Positions 53,600 through 63,766 of a stretch of DNA of 64,000 bases are shown in pieces. Location: contig NZ_BAGB01000013.1 in assembly GCF_000308615.1 (NCBI RefSeq), positions 372,001-436,000 of the forward strand, in the 5' to 3' direction. Within the stretch, counting starts at the first letter, position 1. Every line of letters begins with the position of its first letter. Below the pieces are notes generated by a model. It did not search any database. It was not told the origin of the DNA and saw only the letters and a program-made list of their open reading frames with translations. Made by a program: the position numbers and the translations under genes. Source of the stretch: Nocardia jiangxiensis NBRC 101359 (GTDB lineage: Bacteria > Actinomycetota > Actinomycetes > Mycobacteriales > Mycobacteriaceae).

Positions 53600-54925
53600 A
53601 TGGAGCGCCCCGGGGTGGTTGCTGACGCGCCGCTGGTCACCCCCGAAAGGGTGCATGAGATTCTGCGCGCGAACATCCTGGCCGACGGGTTCGACCTGGT
53701 CCTGGATCCGGTCCGATCGCACGGCCGTCGACTGGTCGACGCCCGCGACGGCACGGCCTACCTGGACATGTTCGGCTTCTTCGCCTCCTCGGCCCTCGGG
53801 ATGAACCATCCCGCCCTGGTGGAGGACGAACGTTTCCGGACCGAGCTGCTCACCGCCGCGGTGAACAAACCCAGCAACTCCGATATCTACACCGTCGAGA
53901 TGGCCCGTTTCGTGGACACTTTCGCCCGCGTACTCGGCGATCCCGCACTGCCGCACCTGTTCTTCATCGACGGCGGTGCGCTCGCGGTGGAGAACGCGCT
54001 CAAGGCGGCCTTCGACTGGAAGAGTCGGCACAACGAAATACACGGGCGCGCACCGTATCTCGGTACACAGGTGTTGCATCTGACCGGAGCGTTCCACGGA
54101 CGCACCGGCTACACGATGTCGCTGACCAACACCGATCCGATCAAGATCGCCCGCTTCCCGAAATTCGCGTGGCCCCGCATCGACACCCCGTATCTGGCCC
54201 ACGACGTCGACATCGAGGCCGCCGAGGCGCAGGCGCTGGCACAGGCGCGCGCCGCCTTCACCGAGAATCCGCACGACATCGCCTGTTTCCTGGCCGAACC
54301 GATCCAGGGCGAGGGTGGCGACCGGCACATGCGGCCGCAGTTCCTGCAGGAGATGCAGGCGATGTGCCGCGAATTCGACGCGCTGTTCGTCCTGGACGAG
54401 GTGCAGACCGGCGTCGCGGCCACCGGAACCCGTTGGGCGTACGAACAACTCGGTCTGACCCCCGACATCGTCGCCTTCGGTAAGAAGACCCAGGTCTGCG
54501 GCATCATGGCGGGCGGTCGCATCGATGAGGTGCCCGACAACGTCTTCGCGCTGAGTTCGCGACTGAACTCCACCTGGGGCGGCAATCTCGCCGACATGGT
54601 GCGCGCGCGGCGCATCCTCGAGGTGATCGAGCGCGACGGCCTGGCCGAACGCGCGGCCCGCCTCGGCGCCCATCTGCTCGACCGGCTCGTCGTGCTGGCC
54701 GAGCGTCATCCGCGGGTGAGCGATCCGCGCGGCCGCGGACTGCTGTGCGCGATCACGCTGACCACGGCCGATCTACGCGATGCCGTCGTCACGCAGCTAC
54801 GCGAAGTCGAGCGCGTCCTGCTGCTGGGCACCGGCGAACGCGGCATCCGATTCCGCCCGGCCCTGACCGTCACCGAGGACGAGCTGGACAGTGCCGTCGA
54901 CGCCATCGATCGAGTGCTGAGCTGA
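53600..54925 (+). CDS. lat: L-lysine 6-transaminase (lysine-epsilon aminotransferase)
   Basis: 441 aa class III aminotransferase. PLP lysine in VAFGKKTQVCGIMAG, Asp in VLDEVQTG, and the conserved FFIDGGALAVENALKAAFDWKS. It transfers the epsilon-amino group of lysine to 2-oxoglutarate. ATG 53600 has GAGGGG about 11 bases ahead; GTG 53588 is an alternative that would put that site too close. Regulated probably by the upstream Lrp gene. Length is near the 449 aa I recall for M. tuberculosis Lat. Confidence 0.93.
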   Translation: MERPGVVADAPLVTPERVHEILRANILADGFDLVLDPVRSHGRRLVDARDGTAYLDMFGFFASSALGMNHPALVEDERFRTELLTAAVNKPSNSDIYTVEMARFVDTFARVLGDPALPHLFFIDGGALAVENALKAAFDWKSRHNEIHGRAPYLGTQVLHLTGAFHGRTGYTMSLTNTDPIKIARFPKFAWPRIDTPYLAHDVDIEAAEAQALAQARAAFTENPHDIACFLAEPIQGEGGDRHMRPQFLQEMQAMCREFDALFVLDEVQTGVAATGTRWAYEQLGLTPDIVAFGKKTQVCGIMAGGRIDEVPDNVFALSSRLNSTWGGNLADMVRARRILEVIERDGLAERAARLGAHLLDRLVVLAERHPRVSDPRGRGLLCAITLTTADLRDAVVTQLREVERVLLLGTGERGIRFRPALTVTEDELDSAVDAIDRVLS

Positions 54926-55126
54926 ATTACGTGTGCTGAACGGTTGCCGGACCTGCCGACCGTCCGGTGCCGTCCGCGGCGCGGAGATTGTGACTTTTTT
55001 CAGTCTTCCCGAGGCGGTTTCTGATCTCTCTCACCGCATTTCATCAGGTGTTTTCAACTGGCGAACAGTCAATAAGGGTACCCATCAGTAGCCCATACTG
55101 GAATTCCGTGCGGCACTGGTACTGGC

Positions 55127-55132
55127 TACACT
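55127..55132 (+). promoter_or_regulatory. -10 element of leaderless accD5
   Basis: TACACT ends 7 bases before ATG 55140. TACACT also occurs before accE and accA3. Confidence 0.55.
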
Positions 55133-55139
55133 CCGGGAC

Positions 55140-56780
55140 ATGACGAGTGTCCAGCAGCAGCCAACGCCGGGGTCGGCGGGCGCCCCTGATATCCACACCA
55201 CGGCTGGCAAGCTGGCTGATCTGCGTAATCGGCTGGAAGAGGCCAAGCACCCGATGGGTGAGGCCGCCGTGGACAAGGTGCACGCCAAGGGCAAGATGAC
55301 CGCCCGCGAGCGCATCCTCGCCCTGCTCGACGAGGGCTCGTTCGTCGAGATGGACGCACTGGCCCGGCACCGCAGCGTCAACTTCGGCCTGGAGAACAAC
55401 CGCCCGCTCGGCGACGGCGTGGTGACCGGTTACGGCACCATCGACGGCCGCGACGTGTGCATCTTCTCCCAGGACGTCACCGTCTTCGGCGGCTCGCTCG
55501 GCGAGGTCTACGGCGAGAAGATCGTCAAGGTCATGGACCTGGCGATCAAGACCGGCCGTCCGCTGATCGGCATCAACGACGGCGCGGGCGCGCGCATCCA
55601 GGAAGGCGTGGTCTCGCTCGGCCTGTACGGCGAGATCTTCCACCGCAACATCCAGGCATCGGGCGTCATCCCGCAGATCTCGCTGATCATGGGTGCGGCC
55701 GCGGGCGGGCACGTGTACTCCCCGGCCCTGACCGACTTCGTCGTCATGGTCGACCAGACCAGCCAGATGTTCATCACCGGCCCCGACGTGATCAAGACCG
55801 TCACCGGTGAAGAGGTCACCATGGAGGAGCTGGGTGGCGCGCACACCCACATGGTGAAGTCGGGTACCGCGCACTACGTCGCCTCGGGCGAGCAGGACGC
55901 GCTGGACTACGTCAAGGATCTGCTGAGCTACCTGCCCAGCAACAACCGCGCCGAGGCCCCGCGCTTCCCGGCCACCGACCCGGTCGACGGTGCGATCGAG
56001 GACTCGCTGACCGAGGAGGACATCGAGCTCGACACGATCGTGCCGGACTCCCCGAACCAGCCGTACGACATGCACGAGGTGATCCGTCGCCTGGTCGACG
56101 ACGACGAATTCCTCGAGGTGCAGGCCGAGCGCGCGCAGAACGTCATCATCGGGTTCGCCCGGATCGACGGCCGCAGCGTCGGTTTCGTGGCGAACCAGCC
56201 GACCTTCTTCGCCGGCTGCCTGGACATCGACGCCTCGGAGAAGGCCGCGCGTTTCGTGCGCACCTGCGATGCGTTCAACATTCCGATTATCACCCTGGTC
56301 GACGTCCCGGGCTTCCTGCCGGGCACCGATCAGGAGTACAACGGCATCATCCGCCGCGGCGCCAAGCTGCTGTACGCGTACGGCGAGGCGACGGTCGGCA
56401 AGATCACCGTCATCACCCGCAAGGCGTACGGCGGCGCGTACGACGTGATGGGCTCCAAGCATATGGGCGCCGACGTCAACCTCGCGTGGCCGACCGCGCA
56501 GATCGCGGTCATGGGCGCCTCGGGTGCGGTCGGTTTCGTCTACCGCAAGAAGTTGCAGCAGGCCGCCGCCGAGGGGGCCGATGTTGACGCGCTGCGCCTC
56601 GAGCTGCAGAACGAGTACGAGGACACGCTGGTGAACCCGTACGTGGCCGCCGAGCGTGGCTACGTCGACGCGGTCATTCCGCCCTCGCACACCCGCGGTC
56701 AAATTGTTTCGGCGCTGCGACTTCTGGAGCGGAAGATGGTTGCTCTGCCGCCGAAAAAGCACGGCAACATTCCGCTCTGA
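55140..56780 (+). CDS. accD5: Acyl-CoA carboxylase beta subunit (carboxyltransferase, AccD5-like)
   Basis: 546 aa, close to M. tuberculosis AccD5. The N-terminal half holds [19 protein letters not shown] and [17 protein letters not shown] (acyl-CoA site); the C-terminal half holds [28 protein letters not shown] (biotin side). It moves the carboxyl group from biotin to acetyl- or propionyl-CoA. Transcribed with accE and maf; the gene is probably leaderless. accA3, its alpha subunit, is 3 kb on. Confidence 0.94.
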   Translation: MTSVQQQPTPGSAGAPDIHTTAGKLADLRNRLEEAKHPMGEAAVDKVHAKGKMTARERILALLDEGSFVEMDALARHRSVNFGLENNRPLGDGVVTGYGTIDGRDVCIFSQDVTVFGGSLGEVYGEKIVKVMDLAIKTGRPLIGINDGAGARIQEGVVSLGLYGEIFHRNIQASGVIPQISLIMGAAAGGHVYSPALTDFVVMVDQTSQMFITGPDVIKTVTGEEVTMEELGGAHTHMVKSGTAHYVASGEQDALDYVKDLLSYLPSNNRAEAPRFPATDPVDGAIEDSLTEEDIELDTIVPDSPNQPYDMHEVIRRLVDDDEFLEVQAERAQNVIIGFARIDGRSVGFVANQPTFFAGCLDIDASEKAARFVRTCDAFNIPIITLVDVPGFLPGTDQEYNGIIRRGAKLLYAYGEATVGKITVITRKAYGGAYDVMGSKHMGADVNLAWPTAQIAVMGASGAVGFVYRKKLQQAAAEGADVDALRLELQNEYEDTLVNPYVAAERGYVDAVIPPSHTRGQIVSALRLLERKMVALPPKKHGNIPL

Positions 56781-56827
56781 TCAGACGATATGCCCAGTGC
56801 GGGGCGCACACTTGCTGTGAGACGTCC

Positions 56828-56833
56828 TACACT
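56828..56833 (+). promoter_or_regulatory. -10 element before accE
   Basis: TACACT within CCTACACTCGCC (56826-56837), the same 12 bases as before accA3. It suggests a second promoter inside the accD5-accE operon with a leader of about 150 bases. Confidence 0.45.
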
Positions 56834-56991
56834 CGCCGCGCGAGCGGCACATCCGAGCAAAGATGGAAGAGAACGGCCCTCACCTAGTCGAGAGCCGCAA
56901 CGAATACCGTTCGAGGGCTCCGGAGACACTCCGGCCCCCGGACGCCGGGCCTCTCCGGGGCCGGGCAAGGAATACAGGAGGAGCTGGCGCT

Positions 56992-57312
56992 GTGACGGCT
57001 GTGGCTGATGAAGAGGTCCTTCGCGCCGCCGAATTGGCTCTGTCTGTCGACGAGGTCGTCGGCACGGTGGAGCCGGTGGTGGCCGAGTCCGAATCGAATG
57101 CGGGACCGGACATCCGGATCCTGAAGGGCTCGCCGACCGACGCGGAGCTGGCTGCTCTGGTGTGCGTATTCGCGGCCGCGGCGAGCGCCGCCTCCGCCGC
57201 GCCCGTGCAGTCCGGGCCGGTGGACCTGTGGGGCAAGCCGACCATGATGCACCGTGGCGCGATGCCGTTCTCGCCGTACGCCTTCCCCTTCCTGTCGCAC
57301 CTGCGCGACTGA
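56992..57312 (+). CDS. accE5: Acyl-CoA carboxylase epsilon subunit
   Basis: 106 aa. The conserved epsilon core IRILKGSPTDAELAALVCVFAAA is at about 37-59, and VDLWGKPTMMHRG... the exit motif. The subunit stabilises the AccA-AccD complex and is specific to actinobacteria. GTG 56992 has AGGAGGAG 8 bases ahead; an in-frame ATG at 56863 lacks a site. Shorter than the M. tuberculosis AccE5 (177 aa as recalled) because it lacks a long N-terminal arm. Confidence 0.85.
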   Translation: MTAVADEEVLRAAELALSVDEVVGTVEPVVAESESNAGPDIRILKGSPTDAELAALVCVFAAAASAASAAPVQSGPVDLWGKPTMMHRGAMPFSPYAFPFLSHLRD

Positions 57313-57313
57313 C

Positions 57314-57982
57314 GTGACGGGATTCGTACTCGGGTCGGCCTCGCCCGCCCGGCTACAGGTGTTGCGATCGGCGGGCCTGGACCCGATGGTGCGGGTCTCC
57401 CACGTCGACGAGGACGCGGTGGCGGCAGCCCTGCCCGCCGGTACCGCCCCTGAGGGCGTGGTCTGTGCCCTCGCGCGCGCCAAGGCGGAGGCCGTGGCCG
57501 CCGCGTTGATCGCCGAGAATGCCGATGTCGTCGCCGACTGCGTTGTCGTCGGCTGTGATTCGATGTTGCTGGTCGACGGCGAGTTGCAGGGCAAACCACT
57601 GACTCCCGAGGTGGCGCTGCGGCGTTGGGCCGTGATGGCCGGGCGCAGTGCCGATCTGCTGACCGGACACTGCGTGCTGCGGGTGCGTCAGGCGCAGATC
57701 GTCGCGGAGGCCGCGGACTGCACCGGCACCACCGTGCATTTCGCCGCGCCGGCGGCCGCCGAACTGGACGCCTACATCGCCACCGGTGAGCCGTTGCAGG
57801 TGGCGGGGGCGTTCACCCTGGACGGGCGCGGCGGCTGGTTCGTGGATCGCATCGATGGCGATCCGTCCAGCGTCATCGGAATCGGACTACCGCTGGTGCG
57901 TCGACTGCTGGGTGACGTGGGTGTCGCCGTGACGCAGCTGTGGGTCGACGGGGCGCAGTTGCGGGCCGACGCGGCTCGCTGA
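57314..57982 (+). CDS. maf: Maf/YceF-family nucleoside triphosphate pyrophosphatase
   Basis: 222 aa. The motif GSASPARLQVL is at the N-terminus (from residue 6), and VVGCDSMLLVDG and GKPLTPEVAL supply metal and base-binding residues. Maf proteins hydrolyse dTTP, UTP or modified nucleotides to monophosphates. GTG 57314 starts one base after the accE stop. The last 96 bases overlap the 3' end of the convergent regulator gene, so the two transcripts are antisense there. Confidence 0.9.
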   Translation: MTGFVLGSASPARLQVLRSAGLDPMVRVSHVDEDAVAAALPAGTAPEGVVCALARAKAEAVAAALIAENADVVADCVVVGCDSMLLVDGELQGKPLTPEVALRRWAVMAGRSADLLTGHCVLRVRQAQIVAEAADCTGTTVHFAAPAAAELDAYIATGEPLQVAGAFTLDGRGGWFVDRIDGDPSSVIGIGLPLVRRLLGDVGVAVTQLWVDGAQLRADAAR

Positions 57983-58696
57983 CTGGACTGCGGCGGCGAT
58001 CCGCGGCTCGGTCGCACCCGCCGGTGCGTCGGGCATCGTGGCGGGATCGGGGACCAGCGAGTCCTTCACCGCCTCCAGGCGCGCCACACACAATTCCGGC
58101 CCCACGAAGGGGTGCAGTCGCACGTTCACCGTGTCGTGTGCGCCGTTGCGATCCAGCGCCTCACGCAGCAGGCCCATGTGCACTCCGCACACCACCTCCG
58201 AATGGGTGCGGGCCAGTTCTCGCAGCGGGCAGCCGGTCATCCGGATCAGCGCCTGCTCGTCGGGTTCGGGACCGGCCTCGCGTTCGGGTGCGAAGCCGAG
58301 TTCGGACATCGCGGTGACGATCAGGTTCCGGGCGTCCTCGAGACTCTCGATCGGCTGCTCGAGCGTCTCCAACTTCGCACCCCAGGCGCGTCCGGCGGCC
58401 ATGGCGGCTTCGGTGCGACGGCGCGGATCACTGCCGAGCTGATCGGCGAGCACCTGGGCGAGATCCTGGTAGCCGACCGATCGCTGGACGGCGCTGTATC
58501 CGATCCGCGGGCGGCCGCGGCCCCGCGGCGGCTGCTGGAACTGCCGTACCAGCGACTCGCGCGTGAGCACGTCGAGGTGGAATCGGACGGTCGTGACGTG
58601 CTGGCCGGTGACTCTCGCCAGTTGCTGGGCATCGAGAGGCTCGCTGGCGCCGCGTAGTATCGCGAGCAGACGCCGTCGCGGCCAAGAATCGGACAT
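57887..58696 (-). CDS. Winged-helix regulator with Cys-containing C-terminal domain (SufR-like)
   Basis: 269 aa. A winged helix-turn-helix covers about 5-66 (LLAILRGASEPLDAQQLARVTGQHVTTVRFHLDVLTRESLV, then an RGRGRPRIGYS wing). The C-terminal domain holds Cys156, Cys170 and Cys203 with His165 and His173 nearby (MTGCPLREL...VVCGVHMG), an arrangement recalling Fe-S-binding SufR-type regulators; that link is inference. It diverges from sseA with an inverted repeat in the 161-bp gap and overlaps maf by 96 bp. Confidence 0.78.
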   Translation of the reverse strand: MSDSWPRRRLLAILRGASEPLDAQQLARVTGQHVTTVRFHLDVLTRESLVRQFQQPPRGRGRPRIGYSAVQRSVGYQDLAQVLADQLGSDPRRRTEAAMAAGRAWGAKLETLEQPIESLEDARNLIVTAMSELGFAPEREAGPEPDEQALIRMTGCPLRELARTHSEVVCGVHMGLLREALDRNGAHDTVNVRLHPFVGPELCVARLEAVKDSLVPDPATMPDAPAGATEPRIAAAVQSASRVGPQLRPVDPQLRHGDTHVTQQSTHQR

Positions 58697-58723
58697 AGCT
58701 CACCCCTCCTCCCGGGAGACTTT

Positions 58724-58762
58724 ATCGGATGAGGCTGCGACTTATTCGCTCATTCATCCGAT
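58724..58762. promoter_or_regulatory. Probable operator between the regulator and sseA
   Basis: ATCGGATGA (58724-58732) and TCATCCGAT (58754-58762) are perfect complements with a 21-base spacer, in the divergent gap. Confidence 0.5.
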
Positions 58763-58857
58763 TCGCGACTGGGGGACCAGTTGTTGTAAGGCTTCGCGCT
58801 TACCATCGGAACGGAACCGCTCGACCACCGTCTATCACGCCTGAAGGACCAACCACC

Positions 58858-59778
58858 GTGCCCGTCGCCTCGGACCCTCATCCTTCGTTCGGCTCTCACG
58901 CACACCCTCACCGACTGGTAACCACGGAGTGGCTGTCGGCAAACATCGGTGCGCCAGGGCTCAAGATCGTCGAGTCCGACGACGACGTTCTGCTCTACGA
59001 CATCGGGCACGTGCCAGGTGCCATCAAGATCGACTGGCGCGCCGAGCTTACCGATCCGCTGACCCGAGACGTCGTGGACGGCGTGCGTTTTGCCGAACTG
59101 ATGCGGGCGAAGGGTATTTTGCGTGAAGATACCGTGGTTGTCTACGGCGACAAGGGCAACGGCACGGCCGCGGCCACGGTGTGGGTCTTCGCCCTGTTCG
59201 GCCACGCGGATGTGCGCCTGCTGGACGGCGGGCGCGACGCCTGGATCTCCGAGGCACGCGATACCACCTTCGAGGTGCCGGTAGCGGGCCTGAACGACTA
59301 TCCGGTCGTGGAGCGGGACGACAGTCGCGCGCGGGCCTTCCTGGACGATGTGCGCGGACATCTGGGCCGCCCGCTGATCGATGTCCGCACCGCCGGGGAG
59401 TACTCCGGCGAGCTCGATCGGATTCGCGACCGCCCGGACGAACAGACGCTGCGCGCCGGCCACATCCCCACGGCGGTGAGCATTCCGTGGAACTCGGCCG
59501 TCGGCGCGGACGGGCGGTTCCGGTCCCGCGCGGAGCTGGATCGGATCTACGCGGACATCCCGGCCGACGAGGAGACGATCGTCTACTGCCGGATCGGCGA
59601 GCGGGCCGCGCACACCTGGTTCGTGCTCACGTTTCTGCTCGGGTCCGCGGATGTGCGAAACTACGACGGTTCGTGGACCGAATGGGGGAATTCCGTCCGC
59701 ACGCCCATCGTCAAGGGGGCTGCGCCGGGGCAGGTCGTATCGGTGCCGGACACGGCCGTGGCGCCCGGGATCCGATGA
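58858..59778 (+). CDS. sseA: Thiosulfate/3-mercaptopyruvate sulfurtransferase
   Basis: 306 aa with two rhodanese domains. The active-site Cys is in [14 protein letters not shown] near 244; the first domain is inactive ([13 protein letters not shown]). It moves sulfur to thiol acceptors, and M. tuberculosis SseA is linked to sulfur and thiol metabolism. GTG 58858 has GAAGGA 9 bases ahead. The neighbouring divergent Cys-containing regulator makes sulfur- or redox-dependent control plausible. Confidence 0.92.
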   Translation: MPVASDPHPSFGSHAHPHRLVTTEWLSANIGAPGLKIVESDDDVLLYDIGHVPGAIKIDWRAELTDPLTRDVVDGVRFAELMRAKGILREDTVVVYGDKGNGTAAATVWVFALFGHADVRLLDGGRDAWISEARDTTFEVPVAGLNDYPVVERDDSRARAFLDDVRGHLGRPLIDVRTAGEYSGELDRIRDRPDEQTLRAGHIPTAVSIPWNSAVGADGRFRSRAELDRIYADIPADEETIVYCRIGERAAHTWFVLTFLLGSADVRNYDGSWTEWGNSVRTPIVKGAAPGQVVSVPDTAVAPGIR

Positions 59779-59832
59779 CCCTCCTACTGTTCGGTAGTAC
59801 CGCCCGGGTTCGGGTTCTATTGGCAGAGTGCC

Positions 59833-59838
59833 TACACT
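59833..59838 (+). promoter_or_regulatory. -10 element of accA3
   Basis: TACACT in CCTACACTCGCC (59831-59842), about 38 bases before GTG 59876; the same 12 bases occur before accE. Confidence 0.5.
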
Positions 59839-59875
59839 CGCCCGAGACGAAAGTATTCAGAGCACAGGAGGCTCA

Positions 59876-61675
59876 GTGCCCAACCATGCCAACGCGCAGA
59901 TCACCAAAGTCCTTGTAGCCAACCGGGGCGAGATTGCCGTGCGCGTGATCCGGGCCGCCAAGGATGCCGGTATCGCCAGTGTCGCGGTGTACGCGGAGCC
60001 GGATGCGGATGCGCCCTTCGTGAAGCTGGCTGACGAGGCGTTCGCCCTGGGTGGGCAGACCTCGGCCGAGTCGTACCTGGTGTTCGACAAGCTGCTGGAC
60101 GCGGCGGCCAAGGCCGGCGCCGACGCGGTCCACCCCGGCTACGGATTCCTGTCCGAGAACGCCGATTTCGCGCAGGCGGTGCTGGATGCGGGCCTGATCT
60201 GGATCGGCCCGTCGCCGCAGTCGATCCGGGATCTGGGTGACAAGGTCACCGCCCGGCACATCGCCGAGCGGGCGAAGGCGCCGATGGCCGCGGGCACCAA
60301 GGACCCGGTCAAGGACGCGAACGAGGTCGTGGAGTTCGCGAAACAGTACGGCGTTCCGGTCGCGATCAAGGCCGCATTCGGTGGCGGCGGGCGCGGCATG
60401 AAGGTCGCGCACACCATCGAGGAGATTCCCGAGCTGTTCGAGTCCGCGACGCGTGAGGCGACCGCGGCGTTCGGGCGTGGCGAATGCTTCGTGGAGCAGT
60501 ACCTGGACAAGGCGCGGCACGTCGAGGCGCAGGTGATCGCCGACAAGCACGGCAACGTCGTGGTCGCCGGTACGCGCGACTGCTCGTTGCAGCGGCGGTT
60601 CCAGAAGCTGGTCGAGGAGGCCCCCGCGCCGTTCCTGACCGACGAGGTCCGCGCGAAGATCCACGAGTCCGCCAAGCGGATCTGCAAGGAGGCCGGGTAC
60701 TACGGCGCCGGCACCGTGGAGTACCTGGTGCAGGGCGAGACGGTGTCCTTCCTCGAGGTGAACACCCGGCTGCAGGTCGAGCACCCGGTGACCGAGGAGA
60801 CCTCCGGCCTGGATCTGGTGCGTCAGCAGTTCCGGATCGCCGAGGGCTACGAGCTGTCCGTCACCGAGGACCCGACCCCGCGCGGGCACTCGTTCGAGTT
60901 CCGGATCAACGGTGAGGACGCGGGCCGCAACTTCCTGCCCGCCCCCGGCCCGGTGACCGTGTACAAGGAGCCCACGGGCCCCGGCGTGCGCGTGGATTCC
61001 GGTGTGGTCGAGGGCAGCGTCATCGGCGGTCAGTTCGACTCGATGCTCGCCAAGCTGATCGTGACCGGCGAGAACCGCACCCAGGCTCTGGAGCGGGCCC
61101 GACGGGCGCTGGCCGAGTACGAGATCGAGGGTCTGGCCACGGTCCTGCCGTTCCACCGGCACATCGTGGAGAACCCGGCGTTCATCGGCGACGGCGAGAA
61201 GTTCGACGTCTACACCAAGTGGATCGAAACCGATTGGGACAACCCGATCGAGCCCTATACCGGTGGCCAGCCCATCGAGGACGAGGACGAGCCGCGGCAG
61301 AAGGTTGTCGTGGAGGTCGGCGGGCGTCGCTTGGAGGTGTCCCTGCCGGGTCAGTTCACCGTCGGTGCGGGTGTCGCAGCCGGTGGCGGCAACGGTGCGG
61401 GCCCGGTCCGCAAGAAGCCCAAGCCGCGCAAGCGTGGTGCGGGCGCGGGTGCCGCCGCGTCGGGTGACTCGGTCACCGCGCCGATGCAGGGCACCGTGGT
61501 CAAGGTCGCGGTCACCGAGGGGCAGACCGTCGAGGCGGGCGATCTGATCGTGGTGCTCGAGGCCATGAAGATGGAGAACCCGGTCAACGCGCACAAGTCC
61601 GGTGTCGTCACCGGTCTGGCGATCGAGGCGGGCGCGGCCATCACCCAGGGCACCGTCCTGGCCGAAATCAAGTAG
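59876..61675 (+). CDS. accA3: Acyl-CoA carboxylase alpha subunit (biotin carboxylase and biotin carrier)
   Basis: 599 aa. The biotin carboxylase domain runs to about 450 with [39 protein letters not shown] (ATP-grasp loop) and [10 protein letters not shown]; a Gly-Lys-Pro-Arg linker follows, and the carrier domain ends with Lys565 in EAMKMEN as the biotinylation site. It carboxylates its own biotin for AccD subunits (acetyl, propionyl, long-chain acyl-CoA for mycolate synthesis). GTG 59876 follows CAGGAGG. Confidence 0.96.
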   Translation: MPNHANAQITKVLVANRGEIAVRVIRAAKDAGIASVAVYAEPDADAPFVKLADEAFALGGQTSAESYLVFDKLLDAAAKAGADAVHPGYGFLSENADFAQAVLDAGLIWIGPSPQSIRDLGDKVTARHIAERAKAPMAAGTKDPVKDANEVVEFAKQYGVPVAIKAAFGGGGRGMKVAHTIEEIPELFESATREATAAFGRGECFVEQYLDKARHVEAQVIADKHGNVVVAGTRDCSLQRRFQKLVEEAPAPFLTDEVRAKIHESAKRICKEAGYYGAGTVEYLVQGETVSFLEVNTRLQVEHPVTEETSGLDLVRQQFRIAEGYELSVTEDPTPRGHSFEFRINGEDAGRNFLPAPGPVTVYKEPTGPGVRVDSGVVEGSVIGGQFDSMLAKLIVTGENRTQALERARRALAEYEIEGLATVLPFHRHIVENPAFIGDGEKFDVYTKWIETDWDNPIEPYTGGQPIEDEDEPRQKVVVEVGGRRLEVSLPGQFTVGAGVAAGGGNGAGPVRKKPKPRKRGAGAGAAASGDSVTAPMQGTVVKVAVTEGQTVEAGDLIVVLEAMKMENPVNAHKSGVVTGLAIEAGAAITQGTVLAEIK

Positions 61676-61692
61676 GCCACAGCAGTTTTCAG

Positions 61693-61732
61693 CCGAGGGC
61701 CCGTCCACTCCGTCGAGTGGGCGGGCCCTCGG
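61693..61732. terminator. Bidirectional terminator between accA3 and the kinase gene
   Basis: An 18-bp stem (61693-61710 with 61715-61732; one G-U pair) around CGTC. It is the longest hairpin I noted in the window and separates two convergent genes. Confidence 0.8.
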
Positions 61733-61775
61733 TCTGTACCGCGGTGCAGGTCGCGCGAACGTGGTGGGCGGGCGA

Positions 61776-63170
61776 TTACTGCCCCGCGGGCGGCCACGGC
61801 CAGGTCGGGATGACGATGCTGGGGGCCGGGACGATGGTGAAGGTGGGGGCGGGGAGCTGGAAGGTGAAGGTGAAGCCGGGGATCTGCGGGACGGTCGTCG
61901 GAACCTGCCCGCCCGGTTCGGAGGTCGGTGCGGGGACCTCGGCGGTGGTCGCGGGGGAACGGGGGATGGTTGTTCCGGGGTTCACGACGTTCAGGCCGCC
62001 GCCGCTCATCAGGGCGGTACAGCCCACGATCACCGCGAGGACGACGATGGCCAGGATCACCAGTGCGACGATGACGCGGATGACCCTGGGTGTGAACACC
62101 GGATGGTGCGTCGCGGGCGCTCGGATCAGGCCCGGCTCGGCGTCGGCGGCCTCGTCCGGGTTCACCGCCAGTACGCGGGTCGGACGCGGTCCCGCTTCGA
62201 CGGGCGCGGCGTGGCCGGGAGTTACCCGGGTCGGCTGCGGTCCTCGACTCGCCGGTGCGCCGGTTTCGGTCACGATGCGCCTGGGCCGCAGTGGTTCTCG
62301 CCCCTCGAGTGGCGGCAGCGCCCGGGTACGGCCCGGTGGTTCGAGTTCCGGCGGCGTTCGTGGAATCGGTTGCGCCATACCGATCGCGGCGAGTGCGGCG
62401 GCCGCTAGCTCACCGGCGGTGCGGTACCGGTCCTGCGGCTTCTTGGCCATTCCGCGGGCGATGACCTCGTTGAGCGCATCGGGCGCGGATTCGACGCGCG
62501 GCGGATCCTCGTGCAGGTGCGCGTGCAGCTGCTGCACCGGATCGGTATCGCCGAACGGCCTTCGCGCGGTGAGACATTCGTAGAGCACGCAGGTGAGCGA
62601 GTAGATGTCCGAACGGGGTTCGGCATCGCCCGCGAACCGCTCCGGGGCCATATAGGCCAGCGTGCCGATGGTGAAACCCGTTGCGGTGATGGTGGTCTGG
62701 TTCGAGATGCGCGCGATGCCGAAATCGATCAGATACGCGAATCCGCTCGCGTGCACGATGATGTTGGCGGGCTTGACATCTCGATGGACCAGCCCGGCGG
62801 CATGGGCGGCGTCGAGTGCCTGGGCGACCTGGGCGATGAGATCCACCGCTTCGGGTGCGCGCATCGGGCCCAGGCGCAGTTTGCGCGCGACGTCGACCCC
62901 GGGGATGTGCGCCATGTCCAGGTACAGCCGACCCTGGTGCGCGCCGAAGGTGTGGATCGGCACGACGTGCGGATTGTCCAGGCGCGCACCGATATTCGCC
63001 TCGCGTTCGAATCTGCGCCGGTAGTCCGGATCCTCCGCCGCGGCCGGGGACAGGATCTTCAGCGCCACCGCGCGACCGGTCACGGTGTCGTGCGCGAGCC
63101 AGACCTCACCCGCCGAACCGCGCCCGATCAGCCGGTCGAGCCGATACGGGCCGAACTGCCGCCCGGCCAT
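61776..63170 (-). CDS. Serine/threonine protein kinase with one membrane segment
   Basis: 464 aa Hanks-type kinase. IGRGSAGEVWLA is the glycine loop at 14-25, ALKIL the ATP lysine, HRDVKPANI the catalytic loop, IDFGIA the DFG site and GTLAYMAPE the activation segment. A Pro/Arg-rich juxtamembrane region precedes the membrane helix (about 366-388) and a short Pro/Thr-rich outside tail with no PASTA repeats. ATG 63170 has GGGG 8 bases ahead; ATG 63176 is an alternative. The sensor role of the outside tail is unknown. No adjacent phosphatase. Confidence 0.92.
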   Translation of the reverse strand: MAGRQFGPYRLDRLIGRGSAGEVWLAHDTVTGRAVALKILSPAAAEDPDYRRRFEREANIGARLDNPHVVPIHTFGAHQGRLYLDMAHIPGVDVARKLRLGPMRAPEAVDLIAQVAQALDAAHAAGLVHRDVKPANIIVHASGFAYLIDFGIARISNQTTITATGFTIGTLAYMAPERFAGDAEPRSDIYSLTCVLYECLTARRPFGDTDPVQQLHAHLHEDPPRVESAPDALNEVIARGMAKKPQDRYRTAGELAAAALAAIGMAQPIPRTPPELEPPGRTRALPPLEGREPLRPRRIVTETGAPASRGPQPTRVTPGHAAPVEAGPRPTRVLAVNPDEAADAEPGLIRAPATHHPVFTPRVIRVIVALVILAIVVLAVIVGCTALMSGGGLNVVNPGTTIPRSPATTAEVPAPTSEPGGQVPTTVPQIPGFTFTFQLPAPTFTIVPAPSIVIPTWPWPPAGQ

Positions 63171-63325
63171 CAGCATCCCCGTGCGCTGGGCACGACGACG
63201 GCTGGCCCCATACAGCTACGGCGATCCCGGTCCATGATCAGACCCTAATCCGACGGGTGTGCCGGAGCCAATGTGATTCCCGCGCCCGGGGCCACCGCCC
63301 TCACCCGGTCGCGGCGGCCGGGGGT

Positions 63326-63331
63326 TAATCT
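63326..63331 (+). promoter_or_regulatory. -10 element of the leaderless DUF1707 gene
   Basis: TAATCT ends 6 bases before ATG 63338. Confidence 0.5.
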
Positions 63332-63337
63332 CGTGCT

Positions 63338-63766
63338 ATGGCCGATTCACCCGACATCCGCATCGGTACCGCGGAACGTGAGACCGCCATGCGGCGACTC
63401 TCCGATCATTTCGCCGCCGGGCGGTTGTCGGTCGCCGAATTCGACGAACGCAGCGCGGTGGTCGCGGCCGCGACCACCCGCGGCGATCTGGTCGGGGTAT
63501 TCGCCGACCTGCCCGAACCGGCTGCGCAGGCGCAACAGTCCGCCCCGCCGCAGCAGCATCGCCGCGGCCGCGCGGAGATACGCGGCGCGGCGATGGGGCT
63601 CACCGTCATCGTGGCGCTGGTGCTGTTCTTCGTCTTGCACACCTGGCTGTGGTTCCTGCTGATTCCCGCGGCCGCCATCCTGCTGGGCCCGTCCGGCCGC
63701 CGCGATCAGGGGCAGCGGCGGCGCGAGGAGCGCCGGGAGCGTCGCGACCGGCGGCGGGGCCGGTAG
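63338..63766 (+). CDS. DUF1707 (SHOCT-like) membrane protein
   Basis: 142 aa. The N-terminal DUF1707 motif IRIGTAERETAMRRLSDHFAAGRLSVAEFDERSAVVAAATTRGDL is at 7-51, followed by two hydrophobic segments (about 87-104 and 106-117) and a basic Arg-rich tail (DRRRGR). The domain is common in actinobacterial membrane proteins, usually N-terminal to DUF2154 or alone; function unknown. Its TAG stop touches the ATG of the next gene. Confidence 0.85.
   Translation: MADSPDIRIGTAERETAMRRLSDHFAAGRLSVAEFDERSAVVAAATTRGDLVGVFADLPEPAAQAQQSAPPQQHRRGRAEIRGAAMGLTVIVALVLFFVLHTWLWFLLIPAAAILLGPSGRRDQGQRRREERRERRDRRRGR

Noticed and set aside
54926..55139. Possible terminator after lat (CCGGAC/GTCCGG) with a later T-tract
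   Set aside because: Stem is only 6 bp and the T-run is 30 bases away, so not called.
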